From Alistipes sp. (GTDB lineage: Bacteria; Bacteroidota; Bacteroidia; Bacteroidales; Rikenellaceae): DNA of 64,000 nt. Below, piece after piece: positions 17,846 through 27,085 of the stretch. The notes beneath the pieces were generated by a model. The model saw nothing but the letters and a program-made list of their open reading frames with translations, did not search any database and was not told the DNA's origin. Every line of letters begins with the position of its first letter. Position 1 is the first letter of the stretch. The position numbers and the translations under genes are program-made. The stretch is from the NCBI GenBank assembly GCA_017437045.1, contig JAFSBY010000002.1:98112-162111 (forward strand). The letters are read 5' to 3'.

Positions 17846-17892
17846 GCAAGGCACGAATAGACAAACCGTCTGTTCGTGCTTTGCTTTTTTTT
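17846..17892 (+). terminator. Rho-independent terminator of the mmd operon
   Basis: Long stem, GCAAGGCACGAATAGAC pairing with GTCTGTTCGTGCTTTGC around an AAACC loop (two mismatches), then eight T. Confidence 0.9.
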
Positions 17893-17899
17893 GAAATAT

Positions 17900-17930
17900 T
17901 TTGCAAAACAAAAAACTTTTTGTACCTTTG
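17900..17930 (+). promoter_or_regulatory. Promoter of the rplM operon
   Basis: TTTG at 17900-17903, 19 bases, TACCTTTG at 17923-17930. Confidence 0.75.
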
Positions 17931-17934
17931 CGCA

Positions 17935-17949
17935 CCCGCAAAGTGCGGG
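17935..17949 (+). promoter_or_regulatory. Leader hairpin of rplM
   Basis: CCCGC-AAAGT-GCGGG, a perfect 5-bp stem at the presumed start of the rplM transcript, about 36 bases before the start codon. Position suits autoregulation or transcript stability; not proven. Confidence 0.4.
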
Positions 17950-17985
17950 ATAGGATACAACAAGTTAAATTAAACGTAAAACACA

Positions 17986-18441
17986 GTGGATTCATTAAGC
18001 TACAAGACTATCTCGGCAACGGCTGAGGGCGTTACCAAAGAGTGGTACGTCATCGACGCTACGAACGAGGTATTGGGACGTCTTGCATCGCAGATCGCGA
18101 AGATCCTCCGAGGCAAGAACAAGCCCTGCTACACGCCCCACGCTGATTGCGGTGACTATGTGATCGTGATCAACGCGGACAAGGTGAAGCTCACGGGCAA
18201 GAAGATGACCGACAAGGTCTATGTACGTCACACGGGTTACCCCGGTGGCCAGCGTTTTGCTACCCCGGCCGATTATCTGGCCAAGAAGCCGACCTTCGTA
18301 ATTGAGAAGGCCGTGAAGGGTATGCTCCCCAAGACGCGTCTGGGCGAGCACATTTTGAAGAACCTGAAGGTTTATGCAGGTGAGGAGCATCCGCACGCTG
18401 CCCAGAACCCCAAGGCAATTAAGTTGAACGAAATTAAGTAG
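17986..18441 (+). CDS. rplM: Ribosomal protein L13
   Basis: 151 residues starting at GTG 17986 with [11 protein letters not shown], matching the N-terminus of Bacteroidales L13; no ATG is placed better. Family motifs [35 protein letters not shown] and [19 protein letters not shown] are present. Followed nine bases later by rpsI. Confidence 0.97.
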   Translation: MDSLSYKTISATAEGVTKEWYVIDATNEVLGRLASQIAKILRGKNKPCYTPHADCGDYVIVINADKVKLTGKKMTDKVYVRHTGYPGGQRFATPADYLAKKPTFVIEKAVKGMLPKTRLGEHILKNLKVYAGEEHPHAAQNPKAIKLNEIK

Positions 18442-18449
18442 AAAACAAG

Positions 18450-18836
18450 ATGGAAGTTGTAAACACCGTAGGTCGCCGTAAGGCAGCTGTGGCTCGCGTA
18501 TTCGTGAAGCCGGGTAAGGGTCAGATTACCATCAACCACAAGGCATTGGCCGACTACTTCTCGCTGGATATTCTCCAGTTCCAGGTAAAGCAGCCGCTTC
18601 TGGCTACCAATACGCTGGAGAACTATGACATCACGATCAACCTCGTTGGTGGTGGTATCAAGGGTCAGGCTGAGGCCGCACGTCTGGGTATCGCGCGTGC
18701 ACTTTGCGAGATCGACGCTGAGATGCGTCCGACGCTCAAGAAGGCAGGTTTCATGACGCGTGACTCGCGTGTTGTTGAGCGTAAGAAGCCCGGTCAGCCC
18801 GGAGCTCGTCGCAAGTTCCAGTTCAGCAAGCGTTAA
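18450..18836 (+). CDS. rpsI: Ribosomal protein S9
   Basis: 128 residues with the N-terminal GRRKAAVARVFVKPG and the C-terminal GQPGARRKFQFSKR tail that reaches the ribosomal P site. Paired with rplM as in most bacteria. Confidence 0.97.
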   Translation: MEVVNTVGRRKAAVARVFVKPGKGQITINHKALADYFSLDILQFQVKQPLLATNTLENYDITINLVGGGIKGQAEAARLGIARALCEIDAEMRPTLKKAGFMTRDSRVVERKKPGQPGARRKFQFSKR

Positions 18837-19066
18837 TTCAACCGCTGGACCGAATTTCGGCAAAAGCACGGCGCAAGTTCCAAACAGTGGGGGACTATCG
18901 AGCGAGCAGAAAGAGGGTTATACCTATTATTTATATATACTCACTCAGCTACTGCCCCTGTGTTGCTTCGCCGCGGAAAATCGCCTGAGACTCTCCTCGT
19001 GAAGAGGCCGCTACTCGGACGATTGACAAACAGAGAATTAAAATTACAGAAAAACGATTGATTAAA
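18837..19066 (+). other. Non-coding leader between rpsI and rpsB
   Basis: 230 bases without a credible gene or a consensus -7 box. It holds an AT-rich patch (18921-18945) and GC-rich segments able to form local hairpins, such as GACTCTCCTC/GAAGAG near 18990-19008. A structured leader controlling rpsB is possible but cannot be shown here. Confidence 0.3.
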
Positions 19067-19909
19067 ATGTCACGTACAGATTTTAATACATTATTGGAGG
19101 CCGGTGCACACTTCGGTCACCTGAAGCGTAAGTGGAACCCCAAAATGGCTCCCTACATCTTCATGGAGAAGAACGGCATCCACATCATCGACCTGCACAA
19201 GACGGTGCTGAAGATCGATGAGGCTGCTGCAGCCATCAAGCAGATCGCCAAGAGCGGTCGCCGCGTGCTGTTCGTAGCCACCAAAAAACAGGCTAAAGAG
19301 ATTGTTGCCGAAAAGGTAGCAACCGTTGGCATGCCCTATGTAACGGAGCGTTGGGCCGGCGGTATGCTCACCAACTTCCCCACGATACGTAAGGCCGTTA
19401 AGAAGATGGCCACCATCGACAAGATGTTGAGCGATGGTACTTATGACAATTTCTCGAAGCGCGAGAAGCTCCAGATCGAGCGTCAGCGTGCCAAGTTGGA
19501 GAAGAACCTCGGTTCGATTGCCGACCTGACCCGTCTGCCGGCTGCTCTGTTCGTTATCGACGTACAGAAGGAGGCCAACGCTGTGAAGGAGGCTAAGCGA
19601 CTGAGCATCCCCGTATTTGCAATCGTCGATACTTGTTGTGATCCTACCGACATTGATTACGTTATCCCTGCAAATGACGATGCATCGAAGTCGATTGCCG
19701 TTATCCTTGACGTGATGTGTGGCGCTATCGCCGAGGGCGTAGAGGAGCGTCGCCTCGAGAAGGAGAAGGAGGCCCAGGAGGCCGAGGCTGCTGCCCCGAA
19801 GAAGGAGGCCAAGCCCCGCATCAAGAAGGCTGTGAAGGCTACCGTTGATGCCGGGAAGGCTGCCGTAGAGGAGGTTGTTGCCGCTACGGAGGAGGCTACG
19901 GAGGAGTAA
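19067..19909 (+). CDS. rpsB: Ribosomal protein S2
   Basis: 280 residues from ATG 19067 (MSRTDFNTLLEAGAHFGHLKRKWNPKMAPYIF); the frame extends three codons upstream to a TTG. Typical motifs are FVATKKQAKEIV, YVTERWAGGMLTNF and PVFAIVDTCCDP. The last 50 residues are an Ala/Glu/Lys-rich tail (EAAAPKKEAKPRIKKAV), longer than in E. coli but common in Bacteroidota. tsf follows after 45 bases. Confidence 0.97.
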   Translation: MSRTDFNTLLEAGAHFGHLKRKWNPKMAPYIFMEKNGIHIIDLHKTVLKIDEAAAAIKQIAKSGRRVLFVATKKQAKEIVAEKVATVGMPYVTERWAGGMLTNFPTIRKAVKKMATIDKMLSDGTYDNFSKREKLQIERQRAKLEKNLGSIADLTRLPAALFVIDVQKEANAVKEAKRLSIPVFAIVDTCCDPTDIDYVIPANDDASKSIAVILDVMCGAIAEGVEERRLEKEKEAQEAEAAAPKKEAKPRIKKAVKATVDAGKAAVEEVVAATEEATEE

Positions 19910-19954
19910 GCCCCAGAAAAAAGAGTTTATAACCGAATAAAGAGTATTGATACT

Positions 19955-20785
19955 ATGGAAATCAAAGCTGCAGATGTGATGAAGCTCCGCAAGATGACCG
20001 GTGCCGGTATGATGGACTGCAAGAAGGCTCTGATCGAGGCTGAGGGCGATTTCGCTCGCGCTCAGGATATCATCCGCGAGAAGGGTAAGCTCGTTGTTGC
20101 CAAGCGTGCCGATCGTAACGCTACGGAGGGTATGGTAGCTACGAAGGTCGTAGAGGGTAAGGCCTATATCCTGTGCCTGGCTTGCGAGACCGACTTCGTG
20201 GCCCAGAACGAGGAGTATGCTGCTTCGGTAAACGCTATGTTGGATCTGGCTGTTGCTGCTGACGCTGTTGATCGTGACGCCCTGATGGCTGTTAAGGATG
20301 CCGAGGGTCACACGGTAGAGGAGCTGGTAACGGAGAAGTCGGGTCAGACGGGTGAGAAGATAGAGCTGGCTTACTATGCTCGTATCGAGGCTCCCTACTG
20401 CCACGCTTACGTACACTTCAACAAGAAGTTGGGTACGATCCTGGGCTTCAACAAGGCTATCGACGAGGCTACGGCTCACGCTGTTGCTATGCAGGCTACG
20501 GCTATGGCTCCGATCTCGATCGACGTGGCTGACTGCCCCGCAGAGGTAGTTGAGCACGAGCGTAAGATCGCTGTCGAGGCTATGAAGCAGGATCCGAAGA
20601 ATGCCAACAAGCCGGAGGCTATTTTGGAGAAGATCGCTGAGGGTAAGATGCGTAAGTTCTTCGAGGAGAACACGCTGCTGAACCAGTGCGTAGTAGGCGA
20701 GAAGGAGACGATCGCCGAGCTGATCCACAAGGCTGATAAGGAGGCTACGGTAGTTGCTTACAAGCGTTTCGCGCTGGGTGAGTAA
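19955..20785 (+). CDS. tsf: Elongation factor Ts
   Basis: 276 residues. The N-terminal UBA-like domain is KAADVMKLRKMTGAGMMDCKKAL; the core has CETDFVAQNEEY, the TDFV motif that acts on EF-Tu. It exchanges GDP on EF-Tu. Downstream of rpsB as is usual, and ends at a strong terminator. Confidence 0.97.
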   Translation: MEIKAADVMKLRKMTGAGMMDCKKALIEAEGDFARAQDIIREKGKLVVAKRADRNATEGMVATKVVEGKAYILCLACETDFVAQNEEYAASVNAMLDLAVAADAVDRDALMAVKDAEGHTVEELVTEKSGQTGEKIELAYYARIEAPYCHAYVHFNKKLGTILGFNKAIDEATAHAVAMQATAMAPISIDVADCPAEVVEHERKIAVEAMKQDPKNANKPEAILEKIAEGKMRKFFEENTLLNQCVVGEKETIAELIHKADKEATVVAYKRFALGE

Positions 20786-20805
20786 TTCCGGAGATCCGGA
20801 TAGAA

Positions 20806-20849
20806 GAGAGGGGGACGACCAAAGAGGTTGTCCCCCTCTTCTTTTTTTT
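20806..20849 (+). terminator. Rho-independent terminator of tsf
   Basis: GAGGGGGACGACC and GGTTGTCCCCCTC around AAAGA, then a T run. It lies in the gap between convergent genes. Confidence 0.92.
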
Positions 20850-20852
20850 GTG

Positions 20853-21254
20853 CTATTTACGACAGATGCGCCGCAGAATAGCCAACGGATAACGTCGCAG
20901 GGGACGCATCCAAAGCCATAGACGGGCAAAGAATCGGTGCAGTGCTGAAATATCGACAATGCCGTAGATCGCCTCGGGGGCTACGATCTCTACCCCCGCA
21001 ATGTTTCCGTCGCCCAGCAATGTAATGCGATTGGGTTCGATGCGGATGATCCGATGCACGGCAAAATGGCCTCCGATATCGGCCAAGACGACGTTAAGTC
21101 GCCGCAGATCGCCGTCGCGCAAGGGGCGCAGCAGAATGGTCGATCCGCTTCGGAAGAAGGGGAGCATGCTCTGCCCTTTGACGCTGATCTTGACCGATTT
21201 ACCCTCTAAAAGAAGATCTCGGACGGCACCAAATACCAATACGTTATTACTCAT
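20853..21254 (-). CDS. S24/S26-family serine peptidase-like protein
   Basis: 133 residues from ATG 21254, overlapping the upstream gene by eight bases. VKGQSMLPFFRSGS (26-38) matches the SxxP active-site region of signal-peptidase/LexA-type S24/S26 proteins, with Ser29 as nucleophile. The expected Lys is replaced: the second conserved box reads FAVHRII, placing His67 there, as in archaeal and eukaryotic signal peptidases. No N-terminal membrane anchor is visible; the C-terminus is basic and hydrophobic. With the adjacent HPr-kinase-like protein and ABC exporter it may process a peptide. It could also be inactive; that is not decided by sequence. Confidence 0.75.
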   Translation of the reverse strand: MSNNVLVFGAVRDLLLEGKSVKISVKGQSMLPFFRSGSTILLRPLRDGDLRRLNVVLADIGGHFAVHRIIRIEPNRITLLGDGNIAGVEIVAPEAIYGIVDISALHRFFARLWLWMRPLRRYPLAILRRICRK

Positions 21255-22137
21255 TCTCGGCCGTTTCGTTGAAGATGGTACTGCGCGAGAGCTCGGCTGC
21301 CTCACGGTTGGGCAGGCAGGCCAGGTGATAAGCCGCCACACGGCGTAACAACTCCGAGAGAAGCCGGTTCACCGCATCGAAGAGTCGCTCGTCGTGGACA
21401 AACGACGGGGGACACGAAGGTTGCAGAGCACCATAGGCTTGTAGCACATGAAGTCTCTTGATCTGATTCTCGGGAGCTTGCGAGAGGCGCAAGAAGGCGG
21501 CAATGCGGCAACAGAGGTTGCGGTAGCAGGGTGTTTTACCACTCCAGGGTGAACCATAGACGCGAGCCTGGTCATCGACTACGCGCACAAAGGGGCTGTC
21601 GTCGTTGAGCAGCCCGGCCCCCTCGATATGCTCGCGCCAGAGGCGGGTGTGGGTGCTTTTGCCGGTCCCCGATTCTCCTAAACAGAGGACGGCCGCTTGT
21701 CGATAGGTGACCACCGACGAGTGGATGGCCACAACGCCGTGGTGGATGGCGTGGATGTTGAAGGTGATCCACAGACCAAAGCGGAAGAGCGATACATCGT
21801 CCTCCGGGGCGAAGTTGCAGTAGGCATCCGTGCCATCGGGAATATCGAAACGCACCTCCTGGCCGGTTGTCTCCACCTGCATGGTGAACAGGTAACCTCC
21901 CTCGTAGCTGTAGAGCCGACAGGTGGCATCGGCATCGGGGAAGGGGAAGGTGTCGATCAGCTTCATGGCAGGATCGACCGTGCGAATCTCGGCAGCGTAG
22001 TGCAATTCGAGTACTGCCTCTTCGTCGGTCGAGGTGGCAAAGGGTTTTAACCCGCGAAAATAGAAGTGTGAGGCGTGTAGGCGGAATACGAGGTCCGCTA
22101 CACGATACGTATAACTATTCGTTGTCATCATTTCCAA
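21247..22137 (-). CDS. HPr-kinase-like P-loop protein
   Basis: 296 residues. The C-terminal half has an HprK-like kinase core: CLGESGTGKSTHTRLW (about 152-167, Walker A), then LLNDDSP and GSPWSGK, as in the family of HprK-related serine kinases found in peptide-maturation loci. The N-terminal 140 residues are not recognised. It overlaps the ABC transporter gene by 23 bases (Met codons at 22137, 22131 and 22128 are all possible starts) and the peptidase gene by eight, so the three are translationally coupled. A role in modifying a peptide or in sensing is possible; the substrate is unknown. Confidence 0.7.
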   Translation of the reverse strand: MEMMTTNSYTYRVADLVFRLHASHFYFRGLKPFATSTDEEAVLELHYAAEIRTVDPAMKLIDTFPFPDADATCRLYSYEGGYLFTMQVETTGQEVRFDIPDGTDAYCNFAPEDDVSLFRFGLWITFNIHAIHHGVVAIHSSVVTYRQAAVLCLGESGTGKSTHTRLWREHIEGAGLLNDDSPFVRVVDDQARVYGSPWSGKTPCYRNLCCRIAAFLRLSQAPENQIKRLHVLQAYGALQPSCPPSFVHDERLFDAVNRLLSELLRRVAAYHLACLPNREAAELSRSTIFNETAENE

Positions 22138-23833
22138 TGGTTATGATTCGCCGGCAGGCAGCTAAGGAGGTCTCACGATGGGCTATGACGAGCAGCGTCA
22201 GCCCCTTGTGAGCCTCTGCCAGGGCGTTGATCGTATGGTTGATCTCTTGTTCGGTGGTGCTATCCAAGGCCGAGGTCGCTTCGTCGAGTAGCAGCAGATC
22301 TGCCTGCCGATAGAGGGCACGAGCAATGCCAATGCGTTGCCGCTGACCACCCGACAGGCGACAACCGCACTCTCCGATAGGGGTATCTATACCGCGCGGC
22401 AACGTGTCGATCAGCTCGCCGAGTTGGGCGTCGCGCAAAGCCTGTTCGATGCGCGATCGATCCATCTGCTCCGAGGCAATGCCCGGGGCTACATTCTCGG
22501 CAAAGGTGCCATCGACCAAAAAGAGGCTCTGCGATACATAACCCACGCGTTGTTGCCAGCTTTTGCGATTCTGCTCGTTGAGCGGAACGCCGTCGATCGT
22601 AATCTCGCCCTGTGTTGGGAAATAGAGCCCCGAGAGGAGGTTGAACAGCGTGGTCTTGCCGCTGCCCGAAGCTCCGCGGAAGCCGATGTGCTCGCCCTTT
22701 TGAATCGTCAGCGAGAGATCGTCGAAGAGCGGTTTGTCGCTGTCGGGAAAGGTGAAACCAATCCCTTGCAGTCGGATTTCGCGCTCGAAGGAGAGGGGCG
22801 TTTGAGTAGTCACCGCGTGGGGCTTGGGATCCGATTTGGTGTCGGCCTCTTGTAGAATTTCGATCGTGTATCGGTTGTAACGAAGAGTCGTCCAGGCAGC
22901 CATCAGTCCGCGAATGGCGGGCATCAACCGCAAGGCCGCAACGGCAAACAGACCAAAGAGTAGGCGGTTCTCCTCGGCACCCATGCCCAGGCTGACCAAC
23001 GCCATCAGGCTGATACCAATGGCCAAACCCAACTCGGTGACGATGGCGGGGAGTTGTCCCATATCGGCCTCCCGAGAACGGGTGGTGACTACCTCGCGCA
23101 TGGCTCGGTCAAAACGCTTGAGCATCATGGGGAAGGCTCCGCTGAGTTCGATATCGGCATAGCCGCGAAAGCATTCGGCCACGATGCGCGACTTCTCGCG
23201 TTGAGCGCGATTCTCCTGCTCCCCATAGCGGTTGATGCGCCCCTTGACAAAGCGATAGTATCCCCACGAGGCGGGTACAAAGACCAACAAGGTGAGTCCG
23301 GCAGCCAGCGGTGCATAGAGAGCCAAAGCCCCAAACATCAAGAGCAGGAGCATCGCTTCGGAGAGAATGGCGGCCAATGGTTTGAGCACACCGGCCGTAA
23401 AGGCGAGCGATACGACATTGACGTTGCGGGCCAAATGGGCCGAATTGTGCGATTTGATGTAGTGCAGCCCCCGCTGGTGATAACCGATGAAGAGGCGGCG
23501 CGAAAGGTCGCTATACAGATCGTAGATGAACCGTCGCTCGATGCGAGCCAAGAGGAAATTGACGAGGCATTTGATGGCAATCAGCAGGATGGTTGCCGCA
23601 GCGGCCCATGCAGCAAAGGCGGCCACCGAGGGGCATCCGCTGCGTGTATAGAGGGAGGCAATCCACCCCTCGCCGGTGATCAACTCGGGATCGAGTGCTG
23701 CCGCTAAAATCGGGACGAGCATTGCCAACCCAACCATGTTGAGCAGCGCGCGCACAAAGAGCGAACAGGCAACACCGACAGCCCGAGGGCGGAAGGGGCG
23801 GGGTAAGAGTTTGCCAATCTGTCGTATCATCAC
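22115..23833 (-). CDS. ABC exporter, fused permease and ATPase
   Basis: 572 residues, type I exporter half-transporter. An N-terminal domain with about six membrane segments (residues 20-310) is followed by an ATPase: GASGSGKTT (Walker A), YVSQSLFLVDGT (Q loop), LSGGQRQRIGIARAL (signature), LLLDEATSALDS (Walker B) and IAHRE (H loop). No N-terminal peptidase C39 domain. The cargo is unknown. It begins 12 bases after the addA-like gene stops and is coupled to the kinase-like gene, so the small cassette may export and process a peptide. Confidence 0.88.
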   Translation of the reverse strand: MMIRQIGKLLPRPFRPRAVGVACSLFVRALLNMVGLAMLVPILAAALDPELITGEGWIASLYTRSGCPSVAAFAAWAAAATILLIAIKCLVNFLLARIERRFIYDLYSDLSRRLFIGYHQRGLHYIKSHNSAHLARNVNVVSLAFTAGVLKPLAAILSEAMLLLLMFGALALYAPLAAGLTLLVFVPASWGYYRFVKGRINRYGEQENRAQREKSRIVAECFRGYADIELSGAFPMMLKRFDRAMREVVTTRSREADMGQLPAIVTELGLAIGISLMALVSLGMGAEENRLLFGLFAVAALRLMPAIRGLMAAWTTLRYNRYTIEILQEADTKSDPKPHAVTTQTPLSFEREIRLQGIGFTFPDSDKPLFDDLSLTIQKGEHIGFRGASGSGKTTLFNLLSGLYFPTQGEITIDGVPLNEQNRKSWQQRVGYVSQSLFLVDGTFAENVAPGIASEQMDRSRIEQALRDAQLGELIDTLPRGIDTPIGECGCRLSGGQRQRIGIARALYRQADLLLLDEATSALDSTTEQEINHTINALAEAHKGLTLLVIAHRETSLAACRRIITIGNDDNE

Positions 23834-23845
23834 TTCTTAAACTAC

Positions 23846-26800
23846 TTATTCGACTTTTCCTTGTTTGACATACCAAAGCCATCCTTCCACCTCGGTATAT
23901 CCCATTTTTTGCAACAGCGATACATATTCCCCAATCTGGCGGCGATAGCGATCAGCATGTAGCTCGCCAAATTTATAATCGACCACCACGGCACGCGATC
24001 CGCTGACCATCACACGATCAGGACGTCGCAGCGCACCGCTGTTGGGGAGGATGATCTGATGTTCGTTGCGCACCTCCCAGCCGCTATCGAACCAACTTCC
24101 CACCACCGGATTGGAGAGGGCCTCCTGCACCATCCGGCGCAAGGTCGGAGCCTCGGCCGCACTGATCGATCCCTCCTGCTCCATGCGGTCGATGGCTTGG
24201 GTGATCTGATCGCGCATTGCGGCCTCTTCGAAGGCTCGGTGCATCAAAATTCCGAAATCGCGGGGCGAGAGCTGCTCCGTGGCTCCCTCCTCAAAGTAGC
24301 GCGCCGAAGGCAATCGCAGACGCAGGTCGGCTTTGGCGGTCGGGTAGTGGGTGATCAGGTGGGTGATGCGCTTGTTGGGCTTCTCCTCGCGGCGAGGTGC
24401 GCTCGGTGCGCCAAACTCAAAACGCTCGCAATTCTCCGTGAGCAGCGTGTAGCGACCCTCTAATTCGCCAATGTGGCAATGCTTCCCTTCGGGGGATGGG
24501 TGCAGTACGCTGCGTAGCAAAGCGTTGGTCTTGCCGGCCTCCTGCTTGCTCGGGAAGAAGATGTGCAACTCCTCTTTGGCGCGCGTGAAGGCTACATAGA
24601 GCAGGTTGATGTGGTCAATGTAGGCGTGAACCAACTCTTCGTAATAGTCGGTTGCAAAGGCCGATGCTCCCATCTGTTGCTTGTAACGAATCGGGAAACT
24701 GCCGGCTTGAGCGGCAATCCCTTCGTGAGCCTCCGACCAGATGATAGATCCTGAACGGGTATTCAGACTCCAAGCACAGTAGGGAATCAGAATGATGGGA
24801 CGCTCCAATCCTTTGGCCTTGTGGATGGTCGATATTTCGATGGTGGCCGCACGCTGCTCTACGGCCAGCGAACGGTGCATGCCCTGCTCCTCCCACCAAC
24901 GCAGGAAGAGGGCCGTGTCGGCCACTTTGCGGATCGTGTAACCGATGATCTGCTCATGAATGGCTTGCAGGTAGGCCGTCTCCTCGCTGCGGCTGTCGAG
25001 CCGGTGGAAGAGTACGATCTGCTCGAAGACCTCCTCGGGAGAGAGCAGCGCCAACCCTTGCAACCATTCCCGTTCGTCGTCCGGCAGAGGAGCATCAAAC
25101 GGTCGTTGCAGATAGCGATTGTAGCGGGCAATGCTGAGCGATTCGTCGATGTTTTGTGTCAAACGGAAGGTCGCCGTGATGAAATCGCTCACCGGCGCCG
25201 AGCTGATGATCAGGGCCTCCTGGGTCATGACATCGAATCGATAGCGCGGATCGGTGTTGCGTCCTTTGAATTCGAGCAGGTCGGTGGCAATGCTCGTGCA
25301 GTCGTTGTTGTCGCGTGCCAAAATCAGGATATCGGAGGGCGTGTAGCCGCGGTCGATCGCCTGGCAGATGCATGCGATGATATTGGGTTTCTCGTCGAAA
25401 CTCTCGATCGTGATATAGCCACCTTCGGCGTTTTTACGTCGCGGGAATTGGCGTAAGTTGGTGTAGGCGTTGCTTAACGTGGGTTTGAGCAGCTCGGCTT
25501 TTTCGCGCGGAATACTGCCGGCTGCGACCGCATCGTCGAGCAGGATGGTCAGTTGGCGACTACCGGCCTCGACGATGCGACGAATCGACTCGTTGTTGAA
25601 TTGGACGATGGTCTGCAGACTGCGCCAGTTGGCATCGAGATTGACCACTTCGGTCTCATCCTCGCCTAAAGCCTGACCGGCTTCGCTGTGCAGGATGCGC
25701 CAGTCGCCGCCGCGCCAACGATAGATCGACTGTTTGACATCGCCCACAAGCAGAACAGCCGTCTTTTCGGCTTCGGTCTGCGCCATAGCATTGCGCAGCA
25801 GCGGCAAGAAGTTCTTCCACTCTTGCAGCGAGGTATCTTGAAACTCGTCGATCAGGAACCGATCGAACCGGTTGCCCACCTTCTCGTAGATGAAGGGGGC
25901 ATCGTTCTCGGTGATAAACTCCGAAAGGAGGTATTTGGTCTCGGAGAGGACCATGAGTTGTTGCTTTTCGCAGAGCAGTTGCACCTCTTTGTAGAGGTCG
26001 CCCAGCAGGGCAAAACTGCGGTAGGTCTCACGTAAGAGCTGGGTCGTATTGAGGTGACGCACCTCCGCATCGAAGGCGCGACATAGGGCCATCAGCAAGG
26101 GCTGCAATGTCGGTCGCAGGGCTTGTGAAAGCGAGCCGACCTTGCCCCAGGCGTCATCCTCCCGAAGAGCCGCGGCGACATAACTGCCATAGGGCGCTAA
26201 TGATCCACCGGCCATCTTGTAGATCCAGCCGGCCAGACCGCGACTCTTCTGCGGAAAGTCGGCCATCGAGGCTCCTGCTGCCTCGATCTGGGTCACGAGG
26301 GCTTGAGCTTGTGCTATGAGTTGCTTGGTGGCAGCCTGACTGCGTGCAGTGGCTTGACTGATCAACTCCTGCAACTCGGCACGGGTGCGGAGCGACGCGA
26401 TGGAGTCCTTGTTGCGCTCCTTGAAGATTTCGCCTCCGAGGGATAGGATGCCCTCCCGAATGTCCCACCGGCGTCCCTCCTCGATGCGCTCCTCGACAAA
26501 ATGGGTGAGCCATGTCAGCAACTCTTTGTTCGAGGTGATTCGTTCGATGAGTTGATCGGCTCCCTGGGTCAGTAGTGAGGCGGTCTCGAGTTCGATGTTG
26601 TAGTTCAGATCGAGGTTCAACTCCTTGATGAAGGCGCGCAGGATGCGCTGAAAGAAGGTGTCGATCGTCAGCACCGTAAAGCGGGAGTAGTCGTGCAAAA
26701 TGCGGCTTCGAGCCTCGGCTGCCCGTTGGCGAATTTGGGCCTCGGAAAGTCCTAAATCGTTGGATAGCAGCGTCAGATAAGAACTCTCTTGGCCTTCGGC

Positions 26801-26980
26801 CAAGGCGTGTATCTCCTTCAGAATGCGGCTCTTCATCTCTTCGGTCGCCTTGTTGGTGAAGGTGACGGCCAAGATATGACGATAGATGGTCGGCTGATCG
26901 ACTACATCGCGGATGTAGTGATAGGCCAACTGGTAGGTTTTACCCGCTCCGGCACTTGCATTTAGAATTTTTGCTCTCAC
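23846..26980 (-). CDS. addA: AddA-like UvrD-family helicase/nuclease
   Basis: About 1044 residues from GTG 26980 (MRAKILNASAGAGKTYQLAYHYI); an in-frame TTG at 26995 is the alternative. The start is set by the Walker A motif ASAGAGKT at residue 8-15, near the N-terminus as in the family. Other helicase motifs: AVTFTNKATEEMK, TIDTFFQ, IDEFQDTS, VGDVKQSIYRWRGGD, STIHKAKGLERPIILIP and YVAFTRAKEEL. The last 150 residues form a PD-(D/E)xK nuclease domain with RPDRVMV and VVVDYKFG. With the divergent AddB-like protein it would resect double-strand breaks for RecA recombination. Confidence 0.9.
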   Translation of the reverse strand: MRAKILNASAGAGKTYQLAYHYIRDVVDQPTIYRHILAVTFTNKATEEMKSRILKEIHALAEGQESSYLTLLSNDLGLSEAQIRQRAAEARSRILHDYSRFTVLTIDTFFQRILRAFIKELNLDLNYNIELETASLLTQGADQLIERITSNKELLTWLTHFVEERIEEGRRWDIREGILSLGGEIFKERNKDSIASLRTRAELQELISQATARSQAATKQLIAQAQALVTQIEAAGASMADFPQKSRGLAGWIYKMAGGSLAPYGSYVAAALREDDAWGKVGSLSQALRPTLQPLLMALCRAFDAEVRHLNTTQLLRETYRSFALLGDLYKEVQLLCEKQQLMVLSETKYLLSEFITENDAPFIYEKVGNRFDRFLIDEFQDTSLQEWKNFLPLLRNAMAQTEAEKTAVLLVGDVKQSIYRWRGGDWRILHSEAGQALGEDETEVVNLDANWRSLQTIVQFNNESIRRIVEAGSRQLTILLDDAVAAGSIPREKAELLKPTLSNAYTNLRQFPRRKNAEGGYITIESFDEKPNIIACICQAIDRGYTPSDILILARDNNDCTSIATDLLEFKGRNTDPRYRFDVMTQEALIISSAPVSDFITATFRLTQNIDESLSIARYNRYLQRPFDAPLPDDEREWLQGLALLSPEEVFEQIVLFHRLDSRSEETAYLQAIHEQIIGYTIRKVADTALFLRWWEEQGMHRSLAVEQRAATIEISTIHKAKGLERPIILIPYCAWSLNTRSGSIIWSEAHEGIAAQAGSFPIRYKQQMGASAFATDYYEELVHAYIDHINLLYVAFTRAKEELHIFFPSKQEAGKTNALLRSVLHPSPEGKHCHIGELEGRYTLLTENCERFEFGAPSAPRREEKPNKRITHLITHYPTAKADLRLRLPSARYFEEGATEQLSPRDFGILMHRAFEEAAMRDQITQAIDRMEQEGSISAAEAPTLRRMVQEALSNPVVGSWFDSGWEVRNEHQIILPNSGALRRPDRVMVSGSRAVVVDYKFGELHADRYRRQIGEYVSLLQKMGYTEVEGWLWYVKQGKVE

Positions 26981-27036
26981 GATGTAAAAATACAAACAAA
27001 AATGCGATTATCGGCCATCTTTTCCCCCTTTTTTTG

Positions 27037-27044
27037 TAATTTAG
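27037..27044 (+). promoter_or_regulatory. Possible -7 box of the addB-like gene
   Basis: TAATTTAG, one base off consensus, 41 bases before ATG 27086, within the short gap shared with divergent addA. Confidence 0.35.
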
Positions 27045-27085
27045 CTCCCGAGTTACACACTTTACGAACCAAACCAGCTCATTCG

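Noticed and set aside
19091-20959. 622-codon minus-strand open frame opposite rpsB and tsf
   Set aside because: Antisense shadow of translation genes with strong codon bias; Leu/Ser-rich and unlike any family.
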